Part shown: in pieces, positions 1 to 7,105 of the stretch
Position numbering within the stretch: the stretch's first letter is position 1
Layout of the letters: every line of letters starts with the position of its first letter
Assembly (NCBI GenBank): GCA_019308645.1
Contig: JAFDHR010000092.1
Coordinates: 1 to 10,827 of the forward strand
DNA length: 10,827 nt
Direction: 5' to 3'
From: Deltaproteobacteria bacterium
Lineage (GTDB): Bacteria; Desulfobacterota; DSM-4660; Desulfatiglandales; B25-G16
Program-made: the position numbers and the translations under genes
The notes under the pieces: model-generated
Databases searched by the model: none
Told to the model about the DNA's origin: nothing
What the model saw: only the letters and a program-made list of their open reading frames with translations

Positions 1-881
1 ATAATAGGCAAACCAAGGGTTATATTTACTGCATCTGAAAAACTAAGCAATTTCACAGGAATTAACCCCTGATCATGGTACATGGCAACAACTGCATCAA
101 ATCTGCCATTCATTGCATGATAAAATATGGTATCTGCTGGAAAAGGACCATCCACAAGCAGGCCATCATTCTTGGCCTCATCCACTGCTGGTCTTATTAT
201 CTCTTTATCCTCCAGGCCAAATAAACCTGCCTCTCCAGCATGAGGATTCAGGCCTGCCACAGCCATATGAGGCCTTTTAATAGCAAAATCCTCTTCTAAG
301 GCACGGTAAGTGAGTCTAATGGTTTTTAATATCAGACCCTTATTCAACCTTTGAGGGACTTCTCTTAAGGCACAGTGTATGGTTGCAAGCGATACTCTAA
401 GTCTCTCACTTGCCATCATCATAACATAGTCCCTTGTATTGGTAAGCTGAGCAAGAAGCTCAGTATGACCGTCAAACCTGTAACCAGCCTTGTGCATCAG
501 CTCTTTGCTTATAGGGCAGGTAACCATTGCTGATGCCTGGCCATCTTTGTTAAGATCTACTGCCTTTACTATATAATCTACCATGGCCTTCCCGCCATTG
601 ATAGTAGGCTGGCCTGGTATAAATAAGCTCTTCTTAAGATTTGAAACAGGTATAATATCAACCAACTCTGGACTTCCGGTAACCTCTGAGGGGGTTTTTA
701 TTATATGAAAGGAAAGGGGGCCAAGCTTTTCAGACACCATTCTTAGGACATTTATATCCCCCAGCACAATAGGCCTGCATACCTGGTAGACGTCATCTCG
801 CAACAAAGTCTTAAGGATAACTTCAGGGCCTATTCCAGCAGGGTCACCCATGGTAATGGTAATAAGAGGAAGATCATGCAT
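1..881 (-). CDS. pdxA: 4-hydroxythreonine-4-phosphate dehydrogenase PdxA (partial, C-terminus beyond window)
   Basis: PdxA oxidises 4-phosphohydroxy-L-threonine with NAD(P)+ in the DXP-dependent pathway to pyridoxal phosphate; it is cytosolic, dimeric and metal dependent. The minus-strand frame is open from the ATG at 881 to the window edge, giving 293 codons. It begins with the family signature ITMGDPAGIGPEV (residues 9-21). It then carries GHTELLAQL, a His in ATIHCAL, NPHAGE and MYHDQG. The last three His residues match the three metal ligands of E. coli PdxA. Family proteins are about 330 residues, so roughly 35-40 are missing. No clear Shine-Dalgarno precedes the ATG; a TTG 12 nt upstream is an alternative start, also without one. 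The gene is divergent from cdaA. A PdxA2-type paralogue acting on 4-phospho-threonate or -erythronate cannot be excluded from sequence alone. Confidence 0.93.
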   Translation of the reverse strand, partial: MHDLPLITITMGDPAGIGPEVILKTLLRDDVYQVCRPIVLGDINVLRMVSEKLGPLSFHIIKTPSEVTGSPELVDIIPVSNLKKSLFIPGQPTINGGKAMVDYIVKAVDLNKDGQASAMVTCPISKELMHKAGYRFDGHTELLAQLTNTRDYVMMMASERLRVSLATIHCALREVPQRLNKGLILKTIRLTYRALEEDFAIKRPHMAVAGLNPHAGEAGLFGLEDKEIIRPAVDEAKNDGLLVDGPFPADTIFYHAMNGRFDAVVAMYHDQGLIPVKLLSFSDAVNITLGLPI

Positions 882-1031
882 AATAAATTTCAAATATTTT
901 TTTAATAACCTTTTATTATCTTCTTCTTAATTATTTTATGTCAATAGAAATTCTTGTTATTTTCACGGTAACGTCAAAGTTAAGGGTATGTGTATTTTTT
1001 TTACTTTATGCCCTTAAAAAAAGATTCTGCA

Positions 1032-1112
1032 TGGCTGTTTCAAAATGGTGTATTTACGACCAATCAATTGAATCTATTGCTAAACCTTATATACACCATT
1101 TTGAAACAGCCA
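1032..1112. repeat. Perfect 22-bp inverted repeat with 37-nt spacer (MITE-like or regulatory hairpin)
   Basis: The arm at 1032-1053 begins TGGCTGTTTC and ends GGTGTAT. Its exact reverse complement lies at 1091-1112. Pairing stops immediately outside the arms and continues only weakly inside. A transcript would fold into a long perfect stem. There is no T-tract after it and it sits between divergent promoters, so it is not an ordinary terminator. A small non-autonomous element or a paired operator is more likely. I see no clear target-site duplication. Confidence 0.85.
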
Positions 1113-1183
1113 CTGAATTTAACTATGTTAGATAAAATGTGATCAAATCATTGAAATGCTTTTATTCAACAAATTACCTTCAT

Positions 1184-1211
1184 TTGGACAAGAATATATG
1201 ATACCTATAAA
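1184..1211 (+). promoter_or_regulatory. Candidate sigma70 promoter for cdaA
   Basis: A TTGGAC box (1184-1189) and a TATAAA box (1206-1211) are separated by 16 bp. They lie about 52 bp upstream of the cdaA ATG, in the only region that can hold its promoter. The call rests on motif match alone in AT-rich DNA. Confidence 0.35.
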
Positions 1212-1263
1212 AACATATTAATAAGCATTGAGAACGATTTTTAAAACCTTTGGATAATCGAGC

Positions 1264-2442
1264 ATGCATATTTTTTCAATCATAACAAACTTACGATTTC
1301 AGGATGTCTTGGACATCCTCTTTCTCTCAGTTTTAGTGTACCATCTCTATCTCTGGTTTTGGGGTACGAAAGCCTTCAAGGCCCTGGTAGGTCTGTTGGT
1401 CCTGGGAGTTATATTTACCCTTGCTCGATTTTGGGGACTATTTCTTACCACCTGGGTATTCCAAATACTCTGGCAGGTTTTGGTAGTCCTAATAATTATC
1501 CTATTTCAATCGGAGATCCGCCAGGTGCTGGAGAGAGTCAATCCACTTCAAATGATTTCGCTCCGCCGTTTCTCCAAGTCAGCTGATTGGATACCGAACC
1601 TTGTTAGTACAACCTTCTCGCTGGCTAAGCTCAAGACAGGCGCTTTGATAATCTTTGAGCGTGCGGACTTAGTGGAGGAGTTGATTACTGGTGGTGTCCC
1701 ATTAGATAGTGAGCCGAGCCCTGAGTTATTGATGAGTATCTTTCACAAAGAATCTCCTCTACATGACGGGGCCTTGCTTATTCGAAGGGACAGGATCGCC
1801 AAGGCAGCCTGTTATCTCCCTCTAAGTTCTGCTGAGGGCCTCCCAAATGATTGGGGTACCAGACACAGAGCAGCCTTGGGTCTTTCCGAGCGCTGCGATG
1901 CCTTGGTAGTGGTTATCTCTGAGGAACGTGGAGAAATATCTGTAGCCCAAGGTAGGCAAATGATACATGTGACAAATATCGAGCAGCTTTCTAAACTGGT
2001 AAAAGAGGCCCTGGCATCAACCGGGCCTGCTGTTAAAAGCTGGCCAGAAATGATCCTGTCCCTCACGGTTCATAGATGGCCTATAAAGATAGCGGCATTG
2101 GGTTTGGTGTGTCTATTCTGGCTGTTACTTGCCGGGCAGCAGAATTTTGAGGTAACTATAAGGGTTCCTCTGGAGTTAACAAATGTCCCTGAAAAAATAG
2201 AAGTCCTGGAACCTGTGAATCCGGAGATAGCGATCACTGTTCAAGGACTTCGAAAGGATGCGAGTACCTTAAGCAGGAGAAACGTACATGCCGAAATCAA
2301 TCTCTCTATGGCCCGTTTAGGAAACAGGGTCTTTCGGATCACCCGAGATCGAATCATTCTGCCAAACGACAGAATCAACGTGGTTTCTATTGAGCCACCC
2401 TTTATGGAGTTTAGGTTAAGAGAAACCCTCAATAAAAATTAG
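1264..2442 (+). CDS. cdaA: Diadenylate cyclase CdaA fused to a C-terminal YbbR domain
   Basis: The enzyme condenses two ATP into the second messenger c-di-AMP at the cytoplasmic membrane. Hydrophobic segments at about 12-30, 38-56 and 60-81 form the N-terminal membrane part. The DAC (DisA_N) domain at about 100-250 has both signature motifs, DGA (168-170, in SPLHDGALLIR) and RHR (200-202, in GTRHRAALG), so it should be active. CdaA normally ends near residue 270. Here a further hydrophobic helix (about 273-290) and one YbbR-like beta repeat (about 295-385, with VPLELTNVP and AITVQGLR) follow in the same frame. YbbR/CdaR is usually a separate neighbouring gene that regulates CdaA. The start has only a weak upstream GGA. 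The commonly linked glmM is absent; the next gene is a broken glycosyltransferase. Confidence 0.95.
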   Translation: MHIFSIITNLRFQDVLDILFLSVLVYHLYLWFWGTKAFKALVGLLVLGVIFTLARFWGLFLTTWVFQILWQVLVVLIIILFQSEIRQVLERVNPLQMISLRRFSKSADWIPNLVSTTFSLAKLKTGALIIFERADLVEELITGGVPLDSEPSPELLMSIFHKESPLHDGALLIRRDRIAKAACYLPLSSAEGLPNDWGTRHRAALGLSERCDALVVVISEERGEISVAQGRQMIHVTNIEQLSKLVKEALASTGPAVKSWPEMILSLTVHRWPIKIAALGLVCLFWLLLAGQQNFEVTIRVPLELTNVPEKIEVLEPVNPEIAITVQGLRKDASTLSRRNVHAEINLSMARLGNRVFRITRDRIILPNDRINVVSIEPPFMEFRLRETLNKN

Positions 2443-2552
2443 CCTTTCATTGATAACTCACTCAGATATCCTTCTGAATTTTGAGTAAATAATCAAGCCT
2501 TGAGAAAAAAAGGAACATTACAATAATCGATACGTCGTAAGGATGGGTAATA

Positions 2553-2883
2553 ATGGCTTATGACACCGCTTTGCGGGGTTATTAAACAGATCGAGGAGAT
2601 CGAGTCAGCGGACATACTCGTTGGAATTATAATGTTTTTGGTTACAGTCCACGTCCTCTACGAAACAGCAGCCACATTCCACAGCTGGACCTATAACCGC
2701 ACCCAGCTGGTCAACCTGGTTACTCCCCTGTACTTGGGACGCGTGGCCTCCTTCATCAACCGAACTCGAAAAATGACTTCAAGCCAGGCCGAAGAAGTAG
2801 TCGAGGAGCAGGCCCAGGTATTCGAAGACCATAAGGACTATCTGATCCAGGTGTGGGACGAGAAGGCGAAGCAGAGGAATTGA
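2553..2883 (+). pseudogene. Internally deleted glycosyltransferase (GT2/GpgS-neighbour type) remnant
   Basis: The frame 2560-2883 encodes 107 residues made of two pieces. The first (about residues 6-23, with IKQIEEIESADILVGI) resembles the extreme N-terminus of a bacterial GT-A glycosyltransferase of roughly 400 residues that I recall from sulfate reducers. The second (about 34-107, with YETAATFH, TPLYLGRVASF and a KDYLIQVWDE-like tail) resembles its C-terminus. The nucleotide-sugar-binding and DxD catalytic middle, close to 300 residues, is missing, so it cannot be an active transferase. A second lesion is likely at the start: an ATG at 2553 with an AAGGA box 9 nt upstream reads MAYDTALRGY then stop, and removing one G from the GGGG at 2575-2578 joins it to the 2560 frame. 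It could instead be expressed as a short protein. The family match is from memory. Confidence 0.6.
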
Positions 2884-3040
2884 GATTTATATTTAAGACA
2901 AGATAAAGAAGGCTCACTTGCAATCAGAGCACGAAGAAGTTGATAATCAGGGTTACTCTGTTAAATTCTACGGTAGGGGAATAGGGTACCTTTAATAGCC
3001 ACAGCACAGACAACGCTTTTTAAGATAATTAGCCTCAGGT

Positions 3041-3075
3041 TTCAGTGCACTGGTCTCACAGACCCCAGCACTGAA
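3041..3075. terminator. Hairpin between convergent genes, possible bidirectional terminator
   Basis: TTCAGTGC (3041-3048) pairs with GCACTGAA (3068-3075), and inside them GGTCT (3052-3056) pairs with AGACC (3060-3064), giving a two-part stem. It lies 40 bp past the GpgS-like stop and about 160 bp past the broken glycosyltransferase, where a shared terminator would sit. A short TTTT follows on the plus strand only, so terminator strength is uncertain. Confidence 0.45.
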
Positions 3076-3114
3076 TTTTGGAGGGAGATGTTGACTGTAA
3101 GATAGTCTCTATTT

Positions 3115-4482
3115 TCAAGAAAAGCGCCTCTTTTCCTCTTCAACCACATCTATCAAATCATAGTATATTCTCGGTATCTTACTTGCCACTCGCTCCCATG
3201 ATACAGTCTGCGGCATCTCGAAAATGCTTTTTTGGCTCTTACGCTCCACCTCCACTATAGCCTCGGCGAGTCCATTTTCAAGAAAGGGTTTGAATTCGGG
3301 GTGGGTAGTGACGAACCTCAAGAACATCTCCGTCATTCTAAACGGCGCAGTAAGACCCTCGCCTGCCTGAAGAATAGATTGGTGGAACACTTTTTTTACA
3401 AGGTGTTCCTCGGCATCGCGGTCATGCTTGAGGTTGCTAAAGCTCGCGTCATCTGAGTGCTTTTTGATCTGCTCTTCAGCGACAGCCTGATAGGTGATAC
3501 CTAAATCCCTGAAAAAAGTATCCGAGATCTCAAGCCCCTCTTCGATAATGAGGGCATTCATGAGGGTGGTCACAATATCTATCGCCATTCGGTTAAGGCC
3601 TTTTGCCTGATCCTCTATTGATACATCCTGATGTTTGTGATCGAAGGGCTCATCGCTAAACATGACCTGCGCAGGGGAGGAGGCCTTGCGGTACACCTCT
3701 ATCAAGGTGAAGATCTCTACTCCCCAGTTGGTGGCAAAGCGCATCTTCTTGAGGAGATCCACATGAAACGCCACCTCGCCGGAGAGCTGGTAATTGAAGG
3801 TCAACAGGAAATCAATCAGGCGCAGCATTCTCTCCTCTCTGGTCTCTGTAAACTTCCTCTTCAGGGAAAGTAAAAGGGGGTCCAATAGCAGCCGTTTCAC
3901 CCGGCCGTAGAGCTCTCCTCTCTCGGAGATCCTCGCGTAGTATGCCTTTGAGAAGTCGTAGTTGAGCACCACTATCGGGTAGAAGAGTCTGTCCAGTTGT
4001 ATTCTCTTGAATGTCCGAATGTCGGCATCGATCAGCCCAATCGACTCGGCGCCCAAGGCAATTGCAATGCCGAAGCTGATGAACATGTTCTTACCCTTGC
4101 CGGGTTCCTTGATGTTGAATCCCGATTCGTTAAGCTTTCTATAGATACTGCCGAAGCCAGGCCCATCGTTCCACTGGATGAGGTAATTCTTGAGTCCTGC
4201 GGCCTTTATCAAATCCCTTAACTGAAAGGCTTCTTCCTCAGTGGCCCTGTCAAGACCAAAGATGATATGGGAAAGGTAAGGCACTATATGCAGGTACCTG
4301 AGGATGCTTCTGAATACTGGCAGGTTTGAGGGATCAGTATACTCGCTTGCAAGAAGTGGGATGATTAAAACCGTCCTTTTCCACCGAGAGTGAAGCCTGA
4401 GTTGGGATCTGAGATGCCTTGTTTCGTGGCGAAGGATGTGGAAGGTGCTTATCCTACTGCTTTTCTGTGAATATTCGGAAAT
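3115..4482 (-). CDS. gpgS: Glucosyl-3-phosphoglycerate synthase-like glycosyltransferase (GT81), ATT start proposed
   Basis: The family transfers glucose (or another sugar) from a nucleotide sugar to 3-phosphoglycerate, the first step to glucosylglycerate-type solutes. With the start used here the protein has 455 residues. GT-A landmarks in order: a first strand RTVLIIPLLA (36-45), GLDRA (76-80), GKGKNM (128-133), DADI metal motif (152-155), QLSGE (232-236), NWGVEIFTLIEV (252-263) and DHKHQ (281-285). The first ATG/GTG/TTG-type codon is a GTG at 4284, which would remove 66 residues including the first strand and has no Shine-Dalgarno. The frame is open up to a TAA at 4488-4486. An ATT at 4482 lies 7 nt after AAGGAG, itself downstream of a good promoter. 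Sugar donor and acceptor are inferred from family only. The gene is convergent with the deleted glycosyltransferase. Confidence 0.85.
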   Translation of the reverse strand: MSEYSQKSSRISTFHILRHETRHLRSQLRLHSRWKRTVLIIPLLASEYTDPSNLPVFRSILRYLHIVPYLSHIIFGLDRATEEEAFQLRDLIKAAGLKNYLIQWNDGPGFGSIYRKLNESGFNIKEPGKGKNMFISFGIAIALGAESIGLIDADIRTFKRIQLDRLFYPIVVLNYDFSKAYYARISERGELYGRVKRLLLDPLLLSLKRKFTETREERMLRLIDFLLTFNYQLSGEVAFHVDLLKKMRFATNWGVEIFTLIEVYRKASSPAQVMFSDEPFDHKHQDVSIEDQAKGLNRMAIDIVTTLMNALIIEEGLEISDTFFRDLGITYQAVAEEQIKKHSDDASFSNLKHDRDAEEHLVKKVFHQSILQAGEGLTAPFRMTEMFLRFVTTHPEFKPFLENGLAEAIVEVERKSQKSIFEMPQTVSWERVASKIPRIYYDLIDVVEEEKRRFS

Positions 4483-4489
4483 AGCTTAA

Positions 4490-4495
4490 CTCCTT
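4490..4495 (-). promoter_or_regulatory. Strong Shine-Dalgarno that decides the ATT start of the GpgS-like gene
   Basis: AAGGAG on the minus strand is followed by 7 nt and then ATT (4482-4480). No ATG, GTG or TTG codon in any frame lies at a sensible distance. The frame it serves carries the conserved N-terminus of the transferase. Confidence 0.6.
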
Positions 4496-4574
4496 TTATC
4501 TCCACATAGTCATATATTAAAGAGAGCCCACTAAATTAACATGGAATACATAGTAACCTAAATGTAATTAACGC

Positions 4575-4603
4575 ATAATATATGGGCCGAGAGTAAGCGT
4601 CAA
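4575..4603 (-). promoter_or_regulatory. Near-consensus sigma70 promoter for the GpgS-like gene
   Basis: On the minus strand TTGACG (4603-4598) and TATTAT (4580-4575) are spaced by exactly 17 bp. The predicted transcript would start near 4568 and have a leader of about 85 nt before the ATT. This suggests the gene can be transcribed independently of the HAD gene upstream. Confidence 0.6.
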
Positions 4604-4637
4604 GAAAATTAAACCTAAAAATTCTGGTTATTTTCTG

Positions 4638-5249
4638 TTACGAAATAGGGGTTAGAGGTGAAATAAGAGGTATCAATTCTCTAAAATGATGTATTGTATA
4701 ATCTGGCTCAGGGTGAGGAGGGATTATACGAGTAGTATCATGAACAATCAAAACAGTCCTGGCGCCTGCAGCATGTCCTGCCATAATATCAAGGGAAAAG
4801 TCCCCAACCAACAATAACTCCTCGGGCAAAATGCCCATCTTTTCTGCTGCAATTAGCACACCAGCAGGGTCAGGTTTTGGTATACCATCATCCCTCGTCA
4901 GAATAATAGCAAAATCATCTGCCGTGACATGATCAAAGTTGTTAAGGGCAAGTAATACTGCATTAAGAGAATTCCTGGTAATAATACCTAAAGGTAAGCC
5001 TTTCTTTTTAAGCTCCCTTATTACACTCTCTGCATCCTGGGCTGGAAAAGATATCCTTGCCGCTTCCTCCTCATGCCTATCTAAAAAGCTATAGGCCTTT
5101 TGCTGCTCATTTTTATCAAGGGATTCGATGAATTCAAGGATTGGCACCTCCGGCGGACACCCCAAAGATTCCTTGATCTCAAGAAAATTTATTGCCCCTG
5201 GGACAGTAAGTGTCCCATCAAAATCAAACAGGACACCTTTAATATCCAT
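4638..5249 (-). CDS. HAD-superfamily phosphatase, phosphoglycolate-phosphatase-like
   Basis: This 203-residue protein has the full HAD set: motif I DFDGT with nucleophile D9 and acid/base D11, motif II Thr91 in ITRNS, motif III Lys125 in KPDP, and motif IV GDFSLD with D150 and D154. Residues about 18-75 form the helical C1-type cap of the HAD-IA subfamily. It should dephosphorylate a small cytosolic phosphomonoester by an aspartyl-phosphate intermediate. Phosphoglycolate phosphatase-like is the safest name, since caps do not reveal substrate. The ATG has a clear AAAGGAG 6 nt upstream. It lies 86 bp after the TGS GTPase and 155 bp before the GpgS-like gene on the same strand. A role removing phosphate from glucosyl-3-phosphoglycerate is possible but unproven. 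Confidence 0.88.
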   Translation of the reverse strand: MDIKGVLFDFDGTLTVPGAINFLEIKESLGCPPEVPILEFIESLDKNEQQKAYSFLDRHEEEAARISFPAQDAESVIRELKKKGLPLGIITRNSLNAVLLALNNFDHVTADDFAIILTRDDGIPKPDPAGVLIAAEKMGILPEELLLVGDFSLDIMAGHAAGARTVLIVHDTTRIIPPHPEPDYTIHHFRELIPLISPLTPIS

Positions 5250-5335
5250 GAAATACTCCTTTCAGAGATCATGATTCAGGAATCAGGAATCAAATGCCTA
5301 CAATGTCCTATGAACCGATCCTTGAGACCTAGTCC

Positions 5336-6322
5336 TTATACGCGGACCTCGACAATATCACCATCCTGAAGAATGTGGTCTCTTTGAACCATCTGACCAT
5401 CGTAGACATTCTTTCCCCATACTCTTGCATATTTGAGTTTTTCTAAAAAATCCTTGTGGATCTTTAAGGCAAGATCTTCTATCTTAGATCCTTTTTTCAA
5501 TACAAAAGGGTTACCGATATCTGGTTCTTTGCCAGGGGTTTTTGTATATACTCGTACGATTTCTAACATGTCGAATAGGGTTTGTTTGAGTATATCAAAA
5601 TGGTGACCGGTCTTTGCAGAAACGTTGACCAAAGGCCAATCATCCTTTAAGAGAGATTTGAATATCTCAGAATTTTCATCTATCAAGTGGTTATCGTTTT
5701 TATTTGCAATTACCAAGAAGGGCAAGAAAGTCCACCCAGCTTTATCTTCATAAAGATTGGATAGCCTGAGAGGGGCTATCCTGTGTTCTTCAAGAAAAGA
5801 AATAGTTTCTTCCAATTGCTGTACCGGATCTGTTTGCACATCTACTACAACAAGGACCATATCTGACCTCCGGATAATATCAAAAAGCCATGGTTCTGTA
5901 TGCTCTTTACTTATCGGAGGTGTATCAATAAGTTGAATCTGTATGTCTTCAAAATACATCATACCCGGAGTGGGTTTCCAGGTAGAATGAGGAAACTCTG
6001 CTACCTGCGGATCTGCATTTGTAAGAGCTGTAACTAATGAGGATTTTCCAACGTTCGGTGCACCAATGAGAACAACCTGCCCTACCCCTTCTTTCTCAAT
6101 CTTATAGCCCCTATCTCGCCTCCCTAATTTCTTTTTTTCTTGTTGTTTGGATTTCAGCTTGGAAATGCGGCGTCTCAGGTCAGCCTTGAGTTTATCCGTA
6201 CCCTTATGCTTTGGCATAATAGCGAGCATCTCTTCAAGGGCAGCTATCCCCTCTGCCGGAGTCTTGGCCTCCCTGTATCGATTTTCAGCCTCAAAATAGG
6301 CTGGCGGTAGATTAGCAGGCAA
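5336..6322 (-). CDS. DRG/Obg-like GTPase with C-terminal TGS domain
   Basis: This 328-residue P-loop GTPase has, in order: a basic helical N-terminus (about 10-70, rich in Lys/Arg), G1 GAPNVGKSS (87-95), a G2-region Thr118, G3 DTPP (133-136), G4 NKND (207-210), G5 SAK (235-237) and a TGS domain (about 257-328, ending in ILQDGDIVEVRV). G-motif order and the terminal TGS resemble archaeal/eukaryotic DRG proteins more than bacterial Obg, which has a long glycine-rich N-domain. Such GTPases bind ribosomes or RNA, so a role in translation is likely but inferred. The start is TTG, 3 nt after the methyltransferase stop, with AGAGGT about 9 nt upstream inside that gene's end. This implies translational coupling. 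Confidence 0.9.
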   Translation of the reverse strand: MPANLPPAYFEAENRYREAKTPAEGIAALEEMLAIMPKHKGTDKLKADLRRRISKLKSKQQEKKKLGRRDRGYKIEKEGVGQVVLIGAPNVGKSSLVTALTNADPQVAEFPHSTWKPTPGMMYFEDIQIQLIDTPPISKEHTEPWLFDIIRRSDMVLVVVDVQTDPVQQLEETISFLEEHRIAPLRLSNLYEDKAGWTFLPFLVIANKNDNHLIDENSEIFKSLLKDDWPLVNVSAKTGHHFDILKQTLFDMLEIVRVYTKTPGKEPDIGNPFVLKKGSKIEDLALKIHKDFLEKLKYARVWGKNVYDGQMVQRDHILQDGDIVEVRV

Positions 6323-6325
6323 TTT

Positions 6326-6964
6326 CTACGTACCTCTCCCTCTACAGATCATAACCTTTGATCTGCCAGTGGGTGTAGACATTTTTTCAACGGATCTAAA
6401 ATATCTCATCAAAAGCTCTCTTTCATGCCTTACAATCTCAAGGGCCTTTTTTGGGCCCATGGACAGTAAACGAAGATAAAAAAGCATTCTGATAAAAAAA
6501 TTCTTGGGAACGTCGTGTTCCATCATAAGAAAAAAGCTACCAGGCTTTAGAACCCTCCCTATCTCCTGCAGGCAATTATCCTGGGTTTTTCCTTTCAGCT
6601 CATAAAAGGCATGGGAACAGGTTACCGCGTTAAAAATCTTTTTCTTGAATGGCAAATACGCTACATCAGCCAATACTAAGAAGATACTGCCATGATTAGG
6701 TATCTTTGATCTCCCTGCCTTAAGCATCCCAATGGAAAAATCTACCCCTGCTACGAGACCTTGTGCTTGAACCTTTTCTTTTAGAGGGATGAGAATCGAT
6801 CCTGTGCCAGTACAGATGTCCAACACCTTATCCCCTTTTTTCAGTCCTGTGTTATCTGCTAAAAAATATCGTAAGCTTAAAGCTCTGTCAGTAGAATGAA
6901 GGGCAACGAACCGGTCATAGATGTGGGAAAAATAATCATAATATTTCTGCCGAAATCTTCTCAT
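6326..6964 (-). CDS. UbiE/COQ5-type class I SAM-dependent methyltransferase
   Basis: The protein of 212 residues (from the ATG at 6964) has a Rossmann methyltransferase fold: motif I VLDICTGTG (47-55), acidic Asp75 at the end of strand 2 (VAGVDFS), ADVAYLPF (99-106) and GRVLKPGSF (136-144). The N-terminal YYDYFSHIYDRF is typical of UbiE-like enzymes, so I start there. The frame stays open to an ATG at 7189, but those 75 extra codons match no domain I know, run through a GTCCGTTG repeat and contain paired palindromes. No Shine-Dalgarno precedes either start. The substrate is unknown; ubiquinone/menaquinone methylation is not established. It is the first gene of an operon with the TGS GTPase. 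Confidence 0.85.
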   Translation of the reverse strand: MRRFRQKYYDYFSHIYDRFVALHSTDRALSLRYFLADNTGLKKGDKVLDICTGTGSILIPLKEKVQAQGLVAGVDFSIGMLKAGRSKIPNHGSIFLVLADVAYLPFKKKIFNAVTCSHAFYELKGKTQDNCLQEIGRVLKPGSFFLMMEHDVPKNFFIRMLFYLRLLSMGPKKALEIVRHERELLMRYFRSVEKMSTPTGRSKVMICRGRGT

Positions 6965-6970
6965 AGTAGT

Positions 6971-6999
6971 GTCCGTTGTCCGTTGCAGGTAGTCCGTTG
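6971..6999 (+). repeat. GTCCGTTG repeat cluster (three units)
   Basis: The octamer GTCCGTTG occurs at 6971-6978, 6978-6985 and 6992-6999, directly upstream of the chosen methyltransferase ATG. The complement CAACGGAC recurs at 7367-7374 and 8934-8941. Confidence 0.75.
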
Positions 7000-7105
7000 G
7001 GGTAAAATATTGGTAACGTTCAAGTGTTGAGTCATTGATGATTAATAGGGTAATGACTGTTTCTGAAAGGTGATATCTCAAAAAAATTCCACTGTGTTCT
7101 GCATA

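Larger units (their letters stand above)
882..1263. other. Divergent intergenic region pdxA / cdaA
   Basis: This 382-bp AT-rich region separates two divergent genes and must hold both promoters. It contains a perfect 22-bp inverted repeat, a 14-mer that recurs near 8.33 kb, and a plausible cdaA promoter. A 65-codon open frame (938-1135) runs through the inverted repeat. It has no Shine-Dalgarno and no recognisable domain, and part of its sequence is just the two repeat arms, so I do not call it a gene. Confidence 0.7.

Noticed and set aside
938..1135. 65-codon plus-strand ORF upstream of cdaA
   Set aside because: It runs through both arms of the 22-bp inverted repeat, has no Shine-Dalgarno and no recognisable domain.
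3041..3075. Hairpin as part of a small RNA gene
   Set aside because: Its place between two convergent 3' ends is explained by a terminator, and no promoter is seen.
3631..3873. Plus-strand ORFs inside the GpgS-like gene
   Set aside because: They are antisense shadows of a well-conserved glycosyltransferase frame.
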